Shown: positions 12,586-24,895 of the stretch, piece by piece
Numbering within the stretch: position 1 is the stretch's first letter
Layout: every line of letters starts with the position of its first letter
Assembly: GCA_050084515.1 (NCBI GenBank)
Contig: CM114272.1
Location: forward strand, 26,660,001-26,724,000
Length of the DNA: 64,000 nt
Source: Blasia pusilla
Taxonomy: Eukaryota > Marchantiophyta > Marchantiopsida > Blasiales
Direction of reading: 5' to 3'
The notes under the pieces: generated by a model
The model's database searches: none
What the model saw: only the letters and a program-made list of their open reading frames with translations
What the model was told of the DNA's origin: nothing
Program-made: the position numbers and the translations under genes

Positions 12586-13619
12586 TATTTGTCATCCTTA
12601 TCTCAAAATAATTTATTGAGGGATCAAGTCCCTAATACAAAATATTAACATAAGAAGTAAAAAAGAAATAAATAAGAAAGAAAGTTAATTGCTAGTTGAA
12701 TGCACCGGTTAAAGTGATCAACATTATGAACTAATAATAATCACAACCACAAATCAAGAAAATTTGAAATGACCAAGTTGATTGTGGGCATCAATTTATG
12801 ATCATCATCAAAATTCCAAGGAAGACTTGACTAGAGTGATGGAGATTATAAATCTATGATCTCTATCGTAAGTGTAAGACGAACTTGAGTGGTCAAAATC
12901 CTTAACATATGATCTTGATCAATCTACATGTTTTTAAGAAAGAAATTTTCTAGATGATTGTAATCATACATCTATGATCATTAATACAATTGTGAGGCAA
13001 ACTTAAGTTATCAAGATCATGATCTAGATCACTGTATAAGTACTTACTACAATAGAGAAGTGAGTGTTCAAGCCGATAAACTTATAAGAAATCTCAATTA
13101 TTCCATATGCAAGTCCTAAATGGAGGACCTAACTCATCAATGTCATGAGCAAATTATTATGATTATTCCTAAGAGACAACTAAGATATTAAGGATATAAG
13201 TTAATGATCATAATCACTTCCATGATCCTTATACTTTTCATAGAAGATTTTTGTAAAGGGATCAAGATAATGAACTCATGATACAAATCCTATGTCAAAG
13301 ATCATATTGTTTGGGAACTTGCTCATTATGATCCCCCACCATTTTTGGAACAAAGAAGAAAGAAAAAATCATCAACAAAAAGGAAAAAATTAAAATTATG
13401 AGCTTTTAGTTTTCAAATTAGAATAAAGGATTTAAGCATTACACTCTTTGCTTATTATGACTTATACTCCTTATAGATTTCCTAATCGAAGAATTCACCA
13501 AACAATTATGAATCTTTGAAAGTGATTTCATCTTCTCTACATCCAAGCACATCCAATGAAGTCCAATATAATTGACTATTTGTTAGAATAACATCCTCCT
13601 CCTTAATGCCCTAAATCTC

Positions 13620-13792
13620 CATGGTTGCAAAAAATGTACAAATCCCTCCCTACGACAAACAAATCCACAGACATACGAACATAAATTGCAAGAGGTGGGA
13701 CCTACACTTATAGTTGATGATAGAAGGCATGGCAAGGGTGAGTGGGGAAATAAGGGGGTAGGGCAAGGTTGCACGAAAACGGACATGCCCAA
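13620..13792. mobile_element. hAT-type MITE fragments
   Basis: A terminal motif CATGGTTGCA starts at 13620, and a second one, CAAGGTTGCACGAAAACGG, starts at about 13767. Both match the termini of the complete copies at 22097, 23211 and 34464. The internal purine-rich block also matches. No 8-bp target duplication was found, so this is a broken or compound copy. Confidence 0.6.
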
Positions 13793-13829
13793 TAGGTTGC
13801 TTGCCTACAGTTTCTTTGGCACCGTGATG

Positions 13830-14170
13830 CCCTCCGCGAGCTCAAGACGCGAGAACGGGTGTGGGCTTGGCAGAGCTAGAGTGAAATGGGTAAACGGTAC
13901 ATGAGCCCTTACATGGCCCACATCAAGCCTGTGCACGGCCCGCATTAGCTGACGATAAGCCTGCAAAGCCCGCATCTAAGTCTGCCATAGGTAGACCGAG
14001 TTGTGGGCACTAGCCGGAGCTTGAGCCCGCCCCATTGGGGGCCCAACTCGCCTTGCAGACCTACCGCGGGCTAGTGCAAGCTTGTGCGGGCCGTGCATGA
14101 GCTTGATACGAGCTACAAAATGGATGCAAGTTGGCCGAGCCTATGTCTATGTTACGGGCTCAAGAGCGGG
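13830..14170. repeat. GC-rich foldback segment
   Basis: A block much richer in GC than its flanks. The part around 13916-13950 is an imperfect reverse complement of the part around 14083-14125. The block follows a MITE terminus, and a shorter GC-rich palindromic core also fills the MITE at 23211, so it may be the interior of a larger MITE variant. No coding potential was found. Confidence 0.5.
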
Positions 14171-14449
14171 CCATGGGTACTCAGTCTAAAGATAAGGTAA
14201 AAATGCTCTATTCCCCATGAACCATCTACATTATATAATTATAATTACTTTGATCTCTCAATTTGTAAGTTGGCACCACTTATGTCGCCATCTTCTTATA
14301 GATATGAGGGGATCATTGAGATTGAGGATATATGCAAGTAAAAAGATCAAAATTGAATATCCAATTTCTTTTTTGATTTTGATGTTTAAGGTTTCTTGAA
14401 AATAAATTTAAACTAATTATTTTAAAACATACTCTCTATATCGAGAGTA
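14171..14449. other. AT-rich spacer, nothing recognised
   Basis: Short AT-rich stretch between MITE debris and LINE copy C, with no coding signal. Confidence 0.4.
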
Positions 14450-15040
14450 TAATGTTCCTCCAGTCGACTATCGATGCTCACCCGTGCTCCATGCATTATT
14501 GCCCCCTCCCAAGGCATGGGAGTGGTTAAGATCCCACCTTGGCAGCATCATAGGCCTCTTTAAGACACGTTTTCCTTGCCAAATGTTGTTTCATAGGATC
14601 TCCCATGCCATTCGGAATGAGCTGTGCTAGGCTTTCCTCCTTCCCCTATCTAGGATCGCACTTGATCCTATGGATGAGCTCTCCTGGTATCTACTATTTC
14701 TCCTTCCACAATGGTGTGGGGGAGTAATCGCGAGCGGCTCGTGCGCTCCGCGCTATGGTCATGGCTCCTCCTTCTGCTGCTACCGTGGACGCCCTCCGGA
14801 GGCTACATCCTTGTCCAACGGTCAACATTCCAGCTTTTTTACGTGACTTCCATCCTTACACGGTCCTCTTTGCACGGGCATTGGGCGTTCCCCTAGGATA
14901 GTAGCAAGAGGGTTATCCGGTATGATGTACGAATACCTTTGTGATTGCTTTCTCTCTGAGGACTCTGCTAGCGGCTTTTCTGAGTTGCTTCACGTTGCCT
15001 CTCACCTAGCTCAAGGGAGAAGGAGTTGGTGAACACTATA
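14450..15040 (+). mobile_element. LINE-like retroelement, copy C (5' part of pol only)
   Basis: This is similar by eye to LINE copy A (minus strand, about 5290-4940) and copy B (about 27340-28080), in the region just before the RT palm. Homology stops at about 15030, where a short imperfect direct repeat (GGTGAACACTAT twice) leads into chromovirus sequence. The frame is broken throughout. Confidence 0.7.
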
Positions 15041-15095
15041 ACAAGGAGTTAACACTTGGTGAACACTATTACCTGGTTCCCAACCGCCTTCCAAG

Positions 15096-16345
15096 GCACC
15101 ATATAGGTTGAATCAAGAAGAACTTCTTGAGTTAAAAAGGCAGTTAAGTGAGCTCTTGGAAAAGGGTTACATTAGGACTAGCAAGTCACCTTATGGATCA
15201 CCCGTTCTCTTTGTGAAGAAGAAGGATGGGAAGATGAGGCTGTGTGTTGATTACCGTGCGCTGAATAAAGTGACGGTTCCGAACAACTATCCTCTTCCAA
15301 GGATAGATGATCTCTTTGATAGGCTGGAAGACACGAGATACTTGAGTAGGATTGACTTGAAGTCAGGATATTACCAGATCCGGATTGCCAAGGCAGATGT
15401 GGACAAGACTGCATGTAGGACAAGATAGGGGTCCTTTGAGTTTGTAGTGATGCCTTTCGATCTATGCAATGCGCCTCCGACGTTCACCACATTGATGAAC
15501 TCCATTTTTCATAAGGAGATGGATGAGTATGTGATCATCTACATTGATGATATACTTATCTATTCGAAGTCACTCGAGGAGCATGCTCGACATGTGAGAG
15601 CGGTTTTGTCAAAACTAAGGGCGAATCAACTGTATGCGAATGTAGAGAAGAGTGAATTCGGGTTGAGCAAGATCAAATTCTTGGGTCATGTGGTTAGCAT
15701 AGATGGCGTCAGTCCAAACATTTAGAAGGTGAAAGTGATTCCCGAGTGGAAACCGCCGTCCATCGTAAAGGAGATGAGGAGGTTCATAGGTGCGGTGCAG
15801 TTCTATCAAACTTATGTGAAGAACTTTTCTAGAATTGTGAGACCTCTCACGGATTGGACAACAAAGTTTGCCAACACGATAAGGACCCTGGAAGTTAATG
15901 AGGCGTTCAACCGAGTGAAGTAGATTCTATCGCAGGAATCAGTACTGCAGCTGTCGGAGTGTGACAAACCATTCAAGGTGCATACTGATGCTAGTGATTT
16001 TGCAATTGCAGGAATGTTCGTGCAAGAAGGGAGATCTGTAGCATACGAGAGTAAGAAGCATAGCGACACTCAAAGAAGATGGCCTACTCATGAGAAAGAG
16101 TTGTTTGCCATGGTCCATTGTTTGAGGAAGTGGCGTCACTATTTGGGACTTCACAGAACTCGAGTGTTCACCGATAACATATCGCTCAAGTATTTTGAGA
16201 CCTAGGATCGAGTGACACCGAGACAACTGCCATGGCATGATACCATGGCGTTGATGGATGTTGAGTTAATTCACAAGCCATGTAAAGATAATGTGATTCC
16301 AAATGCGTTGAGTCGCAAGGAGGAACACATGCCATCGACGACATA
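15096..16345 (+). pseudogene. Chromovirus reverse transcriptase and RNase H, broken by stops
   Basis: RT would copy element RNA into DNA, and RNase H would remove the RNA strand. The RT shows [15 protein letters not shown] at about 15209-15255, an [12 protein letters not shown] block, and the YIDD catalytic box at 15540-15551. The RNase H begins with HTDASDFAIA near 15978 and includes a FTDN block before 16200. In-frame stops lie at 15426, 15723, 15921, 16203 and about 16345. At 16203 the family normally has Gln, so this TAG is probably CAG changed by one C-to-T transition. The product would be a cytoplasmic virus-like-particle enzyme; here it cannot be made full length. Confidence 0.85.
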
Positions 16346-16441
16346 GGTCTTGAGAGCAATGTTCCCTAAGGAAACAGATCTGGAGATAACGATTCGTGAG
16401 GGATACATGAGAGAGGACCAAGCATTGGAGTTTCTGAAGAG

Positions 16442-17863
16442 ATGAAGGAGGGTGAGAAGGTGGCCAACATAAGTTTGAGGCATGGTTTACTAAGGTTCAA
16501 GCAGAGCAGGATCTATGTGGGGCAAGGCAGGATGCGGACCAAGGTGTTAGTGGAATGTCATGACGGACCCTTGGCAAGACATAAAGGAGAGAAATCTACG
16601 CTGGCTGTTCTGTCTAAGCGGTCCTTCTGGCCCAACATGAAAGAGGATGTTGCTCAATATGTAAAGACCTCTATGACATGCCAAGCAAACAGAGTTTCTT
16701 ATGATAAGAGATAAGGCCTGCTGCATCCCTTGCCGATTCGAGAAGGACCCTTGCAAAGTGTGAGTATGGATTTTATCACGAGTCTTCCGGAATCTGAGGG
16801 ATACAATGCTATACTTGTGATTATGGATCGGTTTAGCAAGTTTGCGAGATTCGTGCCGACGGTGGATTCCGCAACGGATTATACAACTGCGCAATTATTC
16901 TTGGATGGCTGGTGGCGGACTCACGGTTTGCCGAGGAGTGTTGTTTCAGATCAAGATCCAAAGTTTACCAGTGCTTTTTGGAAGCACTTATTCATAAGGT
17001 TTAAGACCAAGTTGAGTTTCAGCATTGCCTTCCATCCACAAACGGATGGGCAGATTGAAAAGGCAAATTCGATTGTGAATCAGTATTTAAGGAATTATAT
17101 GAGTGCGGATCAGCGAGATTGGGTCAAGTGGCTAAGCATGGCAGAGGACTGCTATAACTCGACCAAGCATTCTGCAACAGGAGAATCTCCGTTTCTTCTG
17201 GAAAATGGACGAGAGCCAAAAGGGCCTCTTGACCTAGCCCTTTCGAAGGGTATTACATTGGCACGGACACGAAAAGCAACGGCAGAAGGTTTGTTAGCAG
17301 AGATCTGAGAACGGGAAGAGCAAGCAAGGCGAAGCCTTGAAAAGGCTCAAATGAGGTATGTTAAGCTTGCTAACAAGAGTCGGCGCCAAGTCCGATTCCA
17401 AGTTGGAGAGCAAGTATGGTTGAGTGTGAAGAATCTCACTCTGCCAAAAGAGTTGTCTACCAAGTTGTCTGCCAAGTATGTTGGACCGTATGTGATTATG
17501 GAGAACCCGTTTGAGGACGTGTATACATTGGAGCTGCCGGACGAGTTCAAGATTCACCCGACCTTTCATGTATCATTGTTGAAGAAATATCTTCAAGATA
17601 ATGGGCGTTTCGAGCGAAGACAAATGTTGAGACCGCAACCGGTAATTGTGAATGAAGAACCGGAGTTCGAAGTGGAGACCATCTTGCGTTTGAGACGTCG
17701 GGCCAACAAGTACGAGTTCTTGGTTAAATGGAAGGGCTCCTATGTGAAGGAGGCAACTTGGATTGCGGAGGCAGATTTGGAACACCCACAAGAGTTGTTG
17801 CGAGACTTCAAGCGGACGCAAGAGAAGCACATACATTTGTACGCGGAGAAGCTAGAGACATAA
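16442..17863 (+). pseudogene. Chromovirus integrase with C-terminal chromodomain, broken
   Basis: Integrase inserts the DNA copy into the genome. The zinc-finger part is weak. The catalytic core runs from about 16740 with SMDFITSLP, then VSDQDPKF, then DGQIEKANS, which gives the DDE triad. The segment 17351-17863 carries the GQVWL-like integrase C-terminal fold and then a chromodomain at about 17667-17812 (FLVKWKGS, ATWIAEADLE). In chromoviruses this domain guides insertion to histone-marked chromatin. Stops at about 16443, 16713 and 17306 break an otherwise continuous reading. Identification is firm; function of this copy is lost. Confidence 0.85.
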
Positions 17864-18516
17864 CTTGTGACCATAGGAATCTTGGGCCGAAGGCCGTTGT
17901 AACTAGAACAAGCTAGTGTTGCAATAAAGGAATGCATGGATTTGGAGATTCGATGCTAGTGTTTCATTGCAATTGGTATGTGGTAGTGCATGGCTATGAG
18001 TCGTTCATCATATGCTTAAGATGTAAGTCAAGATGAGAGACAAGGAGTATTTGAGGTGAGAGCTCGTATTTGAATAAGCACCTAGAACATGACAAGTGTT
18101 AGATGACACTCGGGCTCGCCCTAGCGTCGGCGGGGCAGATGAATCTATCTTGGGGCTTGGGGTGATCTTACTTGCCGCTACATAAGTAAACTTAGTGACG
18201 CGCCTAAGTCGAATACGAGAGCGATCCAATAATAGTACGATTTGTGGACTAGGTAAACAGGTGGGATGTTAACAAGAATGAGCCATAAGAGTCTAAGGTT
18301 GCACACTTAGTTAGCTTATTTGATAGGTTAGTCCTTCAGGAAACGTCCAGGCTTATCGAAGAGGAGATGCTAATAATTCTAAGTGGTGCAAAGCGACAAC
18401 TGGAGATTTAAGAGGAATTGCGGGTTAGCCACCAGAATGCAATTTGATATCAAGGGGTAGGCTGCCCAGGAGACTTGACATAACAAAGATTTGCGTTGAT
18501 GAGGGCATCAACCTCT

Positions 18517-18529
18517 AAAGAGGGGTGAG
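18517..18529 (+). promoter_or_regulatory. Polypurine tract of the chromovirus
   Basis: The purine run AAAGAGGGGTGAG stands directly before the TGTCACGACC start of the 3' LTR, as expected for the plus-strand primer. Confidence 0.75.
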
Positions 18530-19490
18530 TGTCACGACCCTCATGACCAAACGAGTGCCAAAACGAAACATCAGAACACTAGCGGGCTTACGCTAAGATG
18601 GTTTGCGCGTTGGAGTGGTCTCGGAGAAGAGACAAGAGACGAGACCCAAATGAGGCTTCGCGTTTCATATGTTGTGGTCGTGATTGAGAAACCTGGACCA
18701 AACGCGGATCAAGACTTGAGAGGAGTCAAGTCTAGGAAGTGGGTTGCCAAAGGAAGGAATCCGGGTTTCCGAATGTATTTATGGCCATAAATTTTAGCGC
18801 CAAGATGCGTTTGGGACAAGTAAGGATGCGTTAGAAAGCTTATGGAAAGTCTGTTTAGACGCTCTAAAGATCTCCACAAACGCATAAGTACCGGCTGAGA
18901 AAGAACCAAAAAATGACTGTAAGTAGAGTCGGGTTTAGGGCCACAATGAAGGGCCCAACCATCCTTTTCCAAAGGTAGGGGGTGTTTGGAGATCCCCAGA
19001 AGTACTAGTAAGGGGGAAGGTCTCCAAGGGTGCTTGGGACTCGAACCCCACTTTGGGCGCCATGGGGCGGCTCAAGGGCATGGAACGGATCGAGAGTTTA
19101 GAGTCGGGCTTGAAAACCTGAACCAAATCTATTGAGGTGATTCTTACACATCCCTCTTGGATTCCAACATGCGATTCAATTAGTTGGGTCCCGGTTAGGA
19201 ACTCGCACGGGGCCCGTTGAACAGTTGGGATCGTTAGGCGCGTAGTTGCCATTTTAGGTTCCTGGACTAACCAGAAAGTCTATTCCAAGTCTCTAAGGAC
19301 TTGCCATGTTGGGAACCTAGGAAGTAAGGAAGGTTGAGCTTGATAAGATGCCAAGTTGAGGACTCGGTGGGTTGGAAGGCCGCTTGATCCAAAGCCAGAC
19401 TAATTTGAGTGCGTTTGGGTGCAGGTCGGCGATGAGAGCGTGTCCTACTAAACGTACGCTTCTGCAATACAAGAGATTGAGGTTCAAGGA
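18530..19490 (+). repeat. 3' LTR of the chromovirus
   Basis: It starts with TGTCACGACC just after the polypurine tract. A second, more decayed copy of most of this sequence lies at about 36612-37488. The 3' end is not defined, because a LINE tail begins at about 19495. No paired 5' LTR is in place. Confidence 0.7.
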
Positions 19491-19494
19491 GAGT

Positions 19495-19722
19495 AGGCGC
19501 ATGACACTAGAGGCCCACTTAGTAGTAGCCAAAGTTCTATTGGTGTTGCTGATATTATCTCTGTTGTTGGTGATTGTGGAGGGGAGGAGGCCCCCTTGTG
19601 TCTCTTTGGGCCGATTTCGGCCCGCAGGTTTTTTGGCTCTCTATGCCCCCCTCCTTTGTATCCCGATGGGTTTTCCATCCCAGTTTCTATTAAAGTGTAT
19701 ATTTATCCTAAAAAAAAGGTGA
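19495..19722 (+). mobile_element. 5'-truncated LINE 3' tail
   Basis: It begins with the last LINE coding bases (GAGGCCCACTTAGTAGTAG at about 19510), which are also found at the 3' end of LINE copy A. It runs through a T- and C-rich UTR and ends in a short A run at about 19712-19719. Confidence 0.65.
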
Positions 19723-21982
19723 AGAATACTTTAGGTTGCAATAGTTGGTAAAGTAGAAAAACATAGGACATTAAAAAATGAATATGTTATTGGAATATAT
19801 CTAAGATAATTCAACAAAATATTTGAATGATTTCTGGCATCATTTAAAAAAGTACTCTTATTATCATAGGATTTAAAGAGAAACTTATAACTTTTTCATC
19901 ATTGAAACTAGTTGTACAGAAAGATGTATTTTAGTGGCTTAAGACACTACTTGTTAGTCTTATAACTTGGAAATTTTTTTGAGAATATTCTTTGGGAAAT
20001 TTTGAAGATTAAAAAAAAAGATTTGGGGAAAGATGAAAGAGAATCTATAAATATTGGAGCAAGACAAACATGGATAAATATGAAAATATCATGCATGAGA
20101 AAAAAAAGAAATAATATGTTATAATCAAGATAGACATATGAATAATGTTTTTTAACAAAAATAACTTGAATGACTAGGATAATATGTTGTTTATGCAAGA
20201 CAAATGTGCAGTTCATAACAAGTATGAGAAAAAAATGTGCACTGGTCACTCATCCTTTAACGAATTTTGAAGATAGAAAAATAGCCTAGTATATCCCTAC
20301 ACTCTTAACATTGATTGAACTTGAATATGGAGAGAAAAAATAAATTTTGAGAAAAATTATCCTCCATAAATTCTAGACTATTTGACTAGTAAACCAATTA
20401 GAAGAGTTCACATATTTTCTTCGATTCAATTAATAGAATAAATCCCCATGAACTCCCTCATTATATGGGAGTGCCTTACTTACATCTTGATGCAAAACAA
20501 GGTTAAATAATCCTAACATATGTTGGTTTATAAACTGAATTTATCACATAACTATGTATCTTGTGATGTCAAAATCAAAATCGTTAATGTGGGATTTTCC
20601 TTACAAAAAGGGAATATTCAAATTAAAAATTCAAATGAAGAAGTAGATGTTTAATATTCAACAACAAGCAAAAGGGAGACATTTGAACAAGAATTCTTTA
20701 CGATGAATAGTTTGGCAAAATCAAATCCACAAGAAATAAAAATTACGTGATCAAAGAATTTGGAAAAAACAATCAAGACTGCTAGTCTTTGGGAAACGAT
20801 ATTGGATGAGTAAAAAAGCTGAAAAAAGGAGGCAAAGATTAAGAAGAAGTCCAAGATGAGTTAGAAATGGAAAATGAACCTTAAGTGGAATCGTTACAAG
20901 AGTCTAAGAATGATAGGGAGATTTGGAAAAGATAATAAGGAAAATTATAGCAATACCTAAAAATGAAAAAGAAAACGGAGGAGTAGATATTAGAAGAAAA
21001 GGAAATTTTATTTATAGAGAAGTGTGTGAGCATTATTCTCACCACAAAATAGTATGAAGATAAGCTCTTCAATTTAATCTTCATTGAGTTAAATGAATTC
21101 CTTATCCTTATGATTAGCCAATTGCAATTATATTATCTTCAATCATTTTTTTTATGAATGTGGAATAGAAGGTCATGTGTAACATGATTTTCATTTGTTC
21201 AATCTTGGACTTAATAACTTCAAAAAACGAAAACACAAAGTAATTGAATGTAGGCAAGGATTTCAACATAGGAGAATAATGCGATCAATTCTTTATTAGA
21301 CATGCCCCGTTGACACTGAATTTTAAAGTTCAATCCACATAAGTGCCACTACCAATCTCATTACCATAAAAATAAGAGGAAATTATTTAAATAATAATAT
21401 TAGGAAATTAATGGAGTTAATCTATGAAACAAGATAGAAAGGAATTCTTATGTTCCTATTGAAGAGGATTTTTTTCTATATTTTTTTTAGATTATTTGAA
21501 AGCACCATCATTGTTGGTAGAGGAGAAGATGAAAAACTAAGTCCTAAACACTTGGAGGATTTGAAAATGGAAATTTAATGAACTTAACATTAGGTCTTAA
21601 AAGAAGGATGAATCATAAAGCAACTAGATGTTCTTGCGTCTAAATAAAATAAAAGAAGCATATGTTTGAAGAGTTTGTTAAAACAATTTTTTCTCATGAG
21701 TCAAGAAGATATTCATTTAAGTAACAAAGAGATTCTAGGGATTTTGGACTTAAACTCTTTTCAAGAAAATTCTACAATAAAACTTAAAAGTCTCTATCAG
21801 GGATTTTTCTATGTTAGATAAATTAAAAAGACATTGAGTAAAAATATGCTTATTCCATGAAAGATAAACAACATCAATTTCTCAACTATTGCTAGTATAA
21901 AAAAAATCCAACATTCATAGTTAAACTATCTATAATCGATAGTTTGAATGTGGCAAAAAATATAAGAGTAGGACCACATATA

Positions 21983-21986
<4 letters not shown>
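19723..21986. other. AT-rich decayed DNA, possible retroelement gag remnant
   Basis: No open gene. Around 21144-21195 the plus strand reads like a decayed zinc knuckle (YECGIEGHV, then a stop, then HDF). This suggests an ancient retroelement gag, but it is a single weak motif. Confidence 0.3.

Positions 21987-22060
<74 letters not shown>
21987..22060. repeat. (AT)n microsatellite
   Basis: About 37 uninterrupted AT units. Confidence 0.95.
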
Positions 22061-22062
<2 letters not shown>

Positions 22063-22096
22063 TAGCTTTGAAAGAATTAGTGCTTATACTCATGTG

Positions 22097-22751
22097 CATG
22101 GTTGCAAAAAAACGGAAAACTCCATCCTTACGACAAACAAATTAGGACATGTCTACGGACATAGATCGCAAGATGTGGCCCAAACTTATAGTTCATGATG
22201 GAAGGCCAGACGATGGCGAGTGGGCATAGTTACACAAAAACGGATATGGATGGAGAAGTCTCTTCATAGGACAAACAAGTTTAGACATGTCCACCGACAT
22301 GGATTGCAAGAGATGAGACTCATACTTATAGTTCATGATGGAAGACGAGGCAAGGGGAAGTGAGGCAATAAGGAGGGAGGGAGTGAAGGTGAAGGGGGGA
22401 AGAAAGGAGAGAGTATGGAGCACGAAGGAAAGTAAGGGGAATGAGAAAGAAAGAGAAGGCGAGGCCCACATAGACAAGTCCTTCCATAGGACAGACGTAA
22501 GTTCAGAGACATGGAAATATCCGCAAAAGCAAACTTTGTTCACATGCAACCTTGCAAGTGGGCAATAAGGATGGAGGGAGTCAAAGTGGAGGAAGGAAGA
22601 AACAAGAAAGTATGGAACACAAAGGCAAGTGGAGGGATTGAGAAAGAAGAGGAAGGCGGGTCCTACATGGGCAAGTTCTTCCATAGGACGGATGTAAGTC
22701 TACGGACATGAACATGTTTATGGACACATACTTTGTCTACAAAGAACCTTG
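22097..22751. mobile_element. hAT-type MITE, long compound copy (655 bp)
   Basis: The left end is CATGGTTGCA and the right end is the complement form AACCTTG. Flanks are CTCATGTG (22089-22096) and CTCATATG (22752-22759), an 8-bp target duplication with one mismatch. Internally the purine-rich unit occurs more than once, and a second terminus-like motif lies near 22228, so one copy was inserted into or duplicated within another. No protein is encoded. Confidence 0.8.
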
Positions 22752-22759
22752 CTCATATG

Positions 22760-23202
22760 TAAATAATATATATTTAAACTCATAGATGATCATTTAATTA
22801 AAGTTTTGAAATTTCTATAAGACTAGGATAATATTTCTATCAGCACTCATTCTATTTTATGAGGTTAAAAGATAATAATATACATTATTAATTATCCACA
22901 CCACACATAGTGACAATCTTCTTAATGTGTGGAAAGATTCTTACATGCACATACATATTAAATATCCTTATGCATGGATATCAAGATGAAAAAATAGAAT
23001 AGAAGTAGAAATGGTTCACAAGGCGAACTCCAACCTTAATAATAAATAATTTCATCAAATCGCATCTAGCCTACAACACAAGGAAATACAAAATCTAAGA
23101 CCCTATCTCCTATAAAATATTGGAAGAAAAAGTGATTTTTGGGTTCAAAATTAGAAAGATGGATCTTGAGAGCCAATTCATCACCTTATACATACGGAAT
23201 AG
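22760..23202. other. AT-rich spacer, nothing recognised
   Basis: AT-rich sequence between two MITEs without coding signal. Confidence 0.5.
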
Positions 23203-23210
23203 CTAAGAGA

Positions 23211-23458
23211 CAAGGTTGCACAGAAACGGAAAAGTCCGGATATGGCCAGCGACATGATTGGCCCGCACCCAAGCCCCGCCCAAAGCTCGCCTAGTAGACC
23301 CGCGCAGACGAAGCCCATACCTGTTGCGTGGCCCGCCACGATGGGCGGGGCTCGGGTGTGGTCTCCATGCGGGCCGCGGGTGCTCGGGCACGCACAAACA
23401 TGTCCGTCCTATGGATGGACATATTCGCGGATACGGACTTTTTTTGTGTGCAATCCTG
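23211..23458. mobile_element. hAT-type MITE (248 bp) with GC-rich core
   Basis: The termini are CAAGGTTGCAC on the left and the inverted form ending CAATCCTG on the right. An exact 8-bp target duplication CTAAGAGA flanks it (23203-23210 and 23459-23466). The core at about 23260-23360 is GC-rich and partly self-complementary, unlike the purine-rich core of the other copies. Confidence 0.85.
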
Positions 23459-23466
23459 CTAAGAGA

Positions 23467-24895
23467 TAATCCCCCTAAGCAACCTTGAATGTTAGTTTTG
23501 GCACAACTTTTACCAAGTGACTATTGATTGAGAGAAGAGGTTATTCAATCCGAAATGGAAAATTTGGGAGTCTCAAATTTTCAATTTGAATATAATGGAG
23601 ATGAAACAAATCTCATCCAACCATGCAAGGCTATGATACAATCGATATGATCTCAAATTATAGTTGAGATCATCTCTTTCTGGGATACAACCCCATAAAC
23701 CTCAAAGGTTTCCCACTATAATATATGCAAGGAGATTATAAGTTAAGCCCTAGTAAACTAACCATAACGTGAAACTTCATGTGAAGATCTAGCTATAGAT
23801 GTGGAAATTTAGCTCTGGCGAAATACAAATTCAATGCCTAAATGGTGGCATTATATCTTCGTACGTGAATGCCCAAATTTGCAATAGCCTAATTTGGTCT
23901 AAATAGATTTGGAAACAAGGGGGAAAATAGGGATACCAATGAATCTATGTCATCTCACCTCATGCAATGCTCCATACGTCATCCTTATCTATTATGGTGA
24001 TATCTATATAGACAAATCTGGAAAATGTGTTTGTCTCCACACACATGCCTTGTATAGTGCTTTGTAATGACACAAATCTCTCATTGGAAATGAAGTGCAA
24101 TTATGAGTAGCAAAGATTGTGTGGTATGGACATGGGGACTACGACACAAAAATGGATTTTGTGGTGTGACTATGTCCGTGGGGATGTGTGCGTCCATGAG
24201 TAGCCTACAGAACACGACTTAAACTTACCAATTGGGTTTTGTTACCCGAGGTCGAGTTAATTTAACCTTGGGTTTCCGGATGGAATGAGAATAAAATATT
24301 TCTCATTTCCCATTTTAACATGTGAGAGAGTCTAGTACAATGAACAATATTTCCCCCTAAGATGAAGAGATCCCGAGCTTGATGTGAATCGTGTGCCTTG
24401 AATTTTGTGGGAGTCCTTCTTCTTTCTTAACTCACCATTGACCCTGCTCGACCAAACCCGAGGATGAAGAAGCGCGAGCCCAATTTGCAAGTGGCATACG
24501 AAAATAGTGGATGGTCACATGGAAGATTGAGTACGAGGGGATGAGTGGCCTCTCAAATGCGGTCCAGGTGAGGACTAGGGCTTTTTAGAGCATAGGATTA
24601 CTCTACACCTTATGAAGAAGACGACTAAAACCACATGATACGAAAGAAAGGAACATGAGAGAAGGGGGCCCATACACTCGATAATACCATACCCTATGGG
24701 GGGTGGAAAAAGAAGAACACCCTAAATAAAGACGGAATAACGGAGTGAGAGCATGGGATGGCACCATGATGGGCCAATCAAGGCCGGGCAGCCCTCTTTT
24801 GGTTTTGTTCCCGGGGCGTGCCGTGCTAGGTTTTGACCGTTCGGTATTTATATTATTTTAATTTTAATTTTAATATAAAATGAGAGACTTTATCC
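23467..24895. other. Intergenic DNA, no gene seen
   Basis: Moderately AT-rich, with no recognisable protein and no long frame. A weak MITE-like stretch may be present around 24130-24200. Confidence 0.4.

Larger units (their letters stand above)
6831..13611. other. Long AT-rich stretch, no gene recognised
   Basis: About 6.8 kb of AT-rich sequence without frames of meaningful length and without recognisable protein motifs. It contains two strong inverted repeats and a 24-bp tandem duplication, listed separately. Otherwise it looks like very old transposon debris. Confidence 0.5.
15085..18529 (+). mobile_element. Ty3/gypsy chromovirus, 5'-truncated
   Basis: The pol region starts in the N-terminal part of RT and continues through RNase H, integrase and a C-terminal chromodomain, then a 3' untranslated stretch (17864-18516), a polypurine tract and a 3' LTR. 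No 5' LTR, gag or protease is present. The body is only lightly mutated, with single stops between long matching frames. Confidence 0.9.

Noticed and set aside
21944-22198. Frame with alternating Ile-Tyr
   Set aside because: Simply the translation of the (AT)n microsatellite and MITE start.
22335-22711. Charged frames inside the MITE
   Set aside because: They arise from the purine-rich MITE interior. Other MITE copies do not keep a frame.
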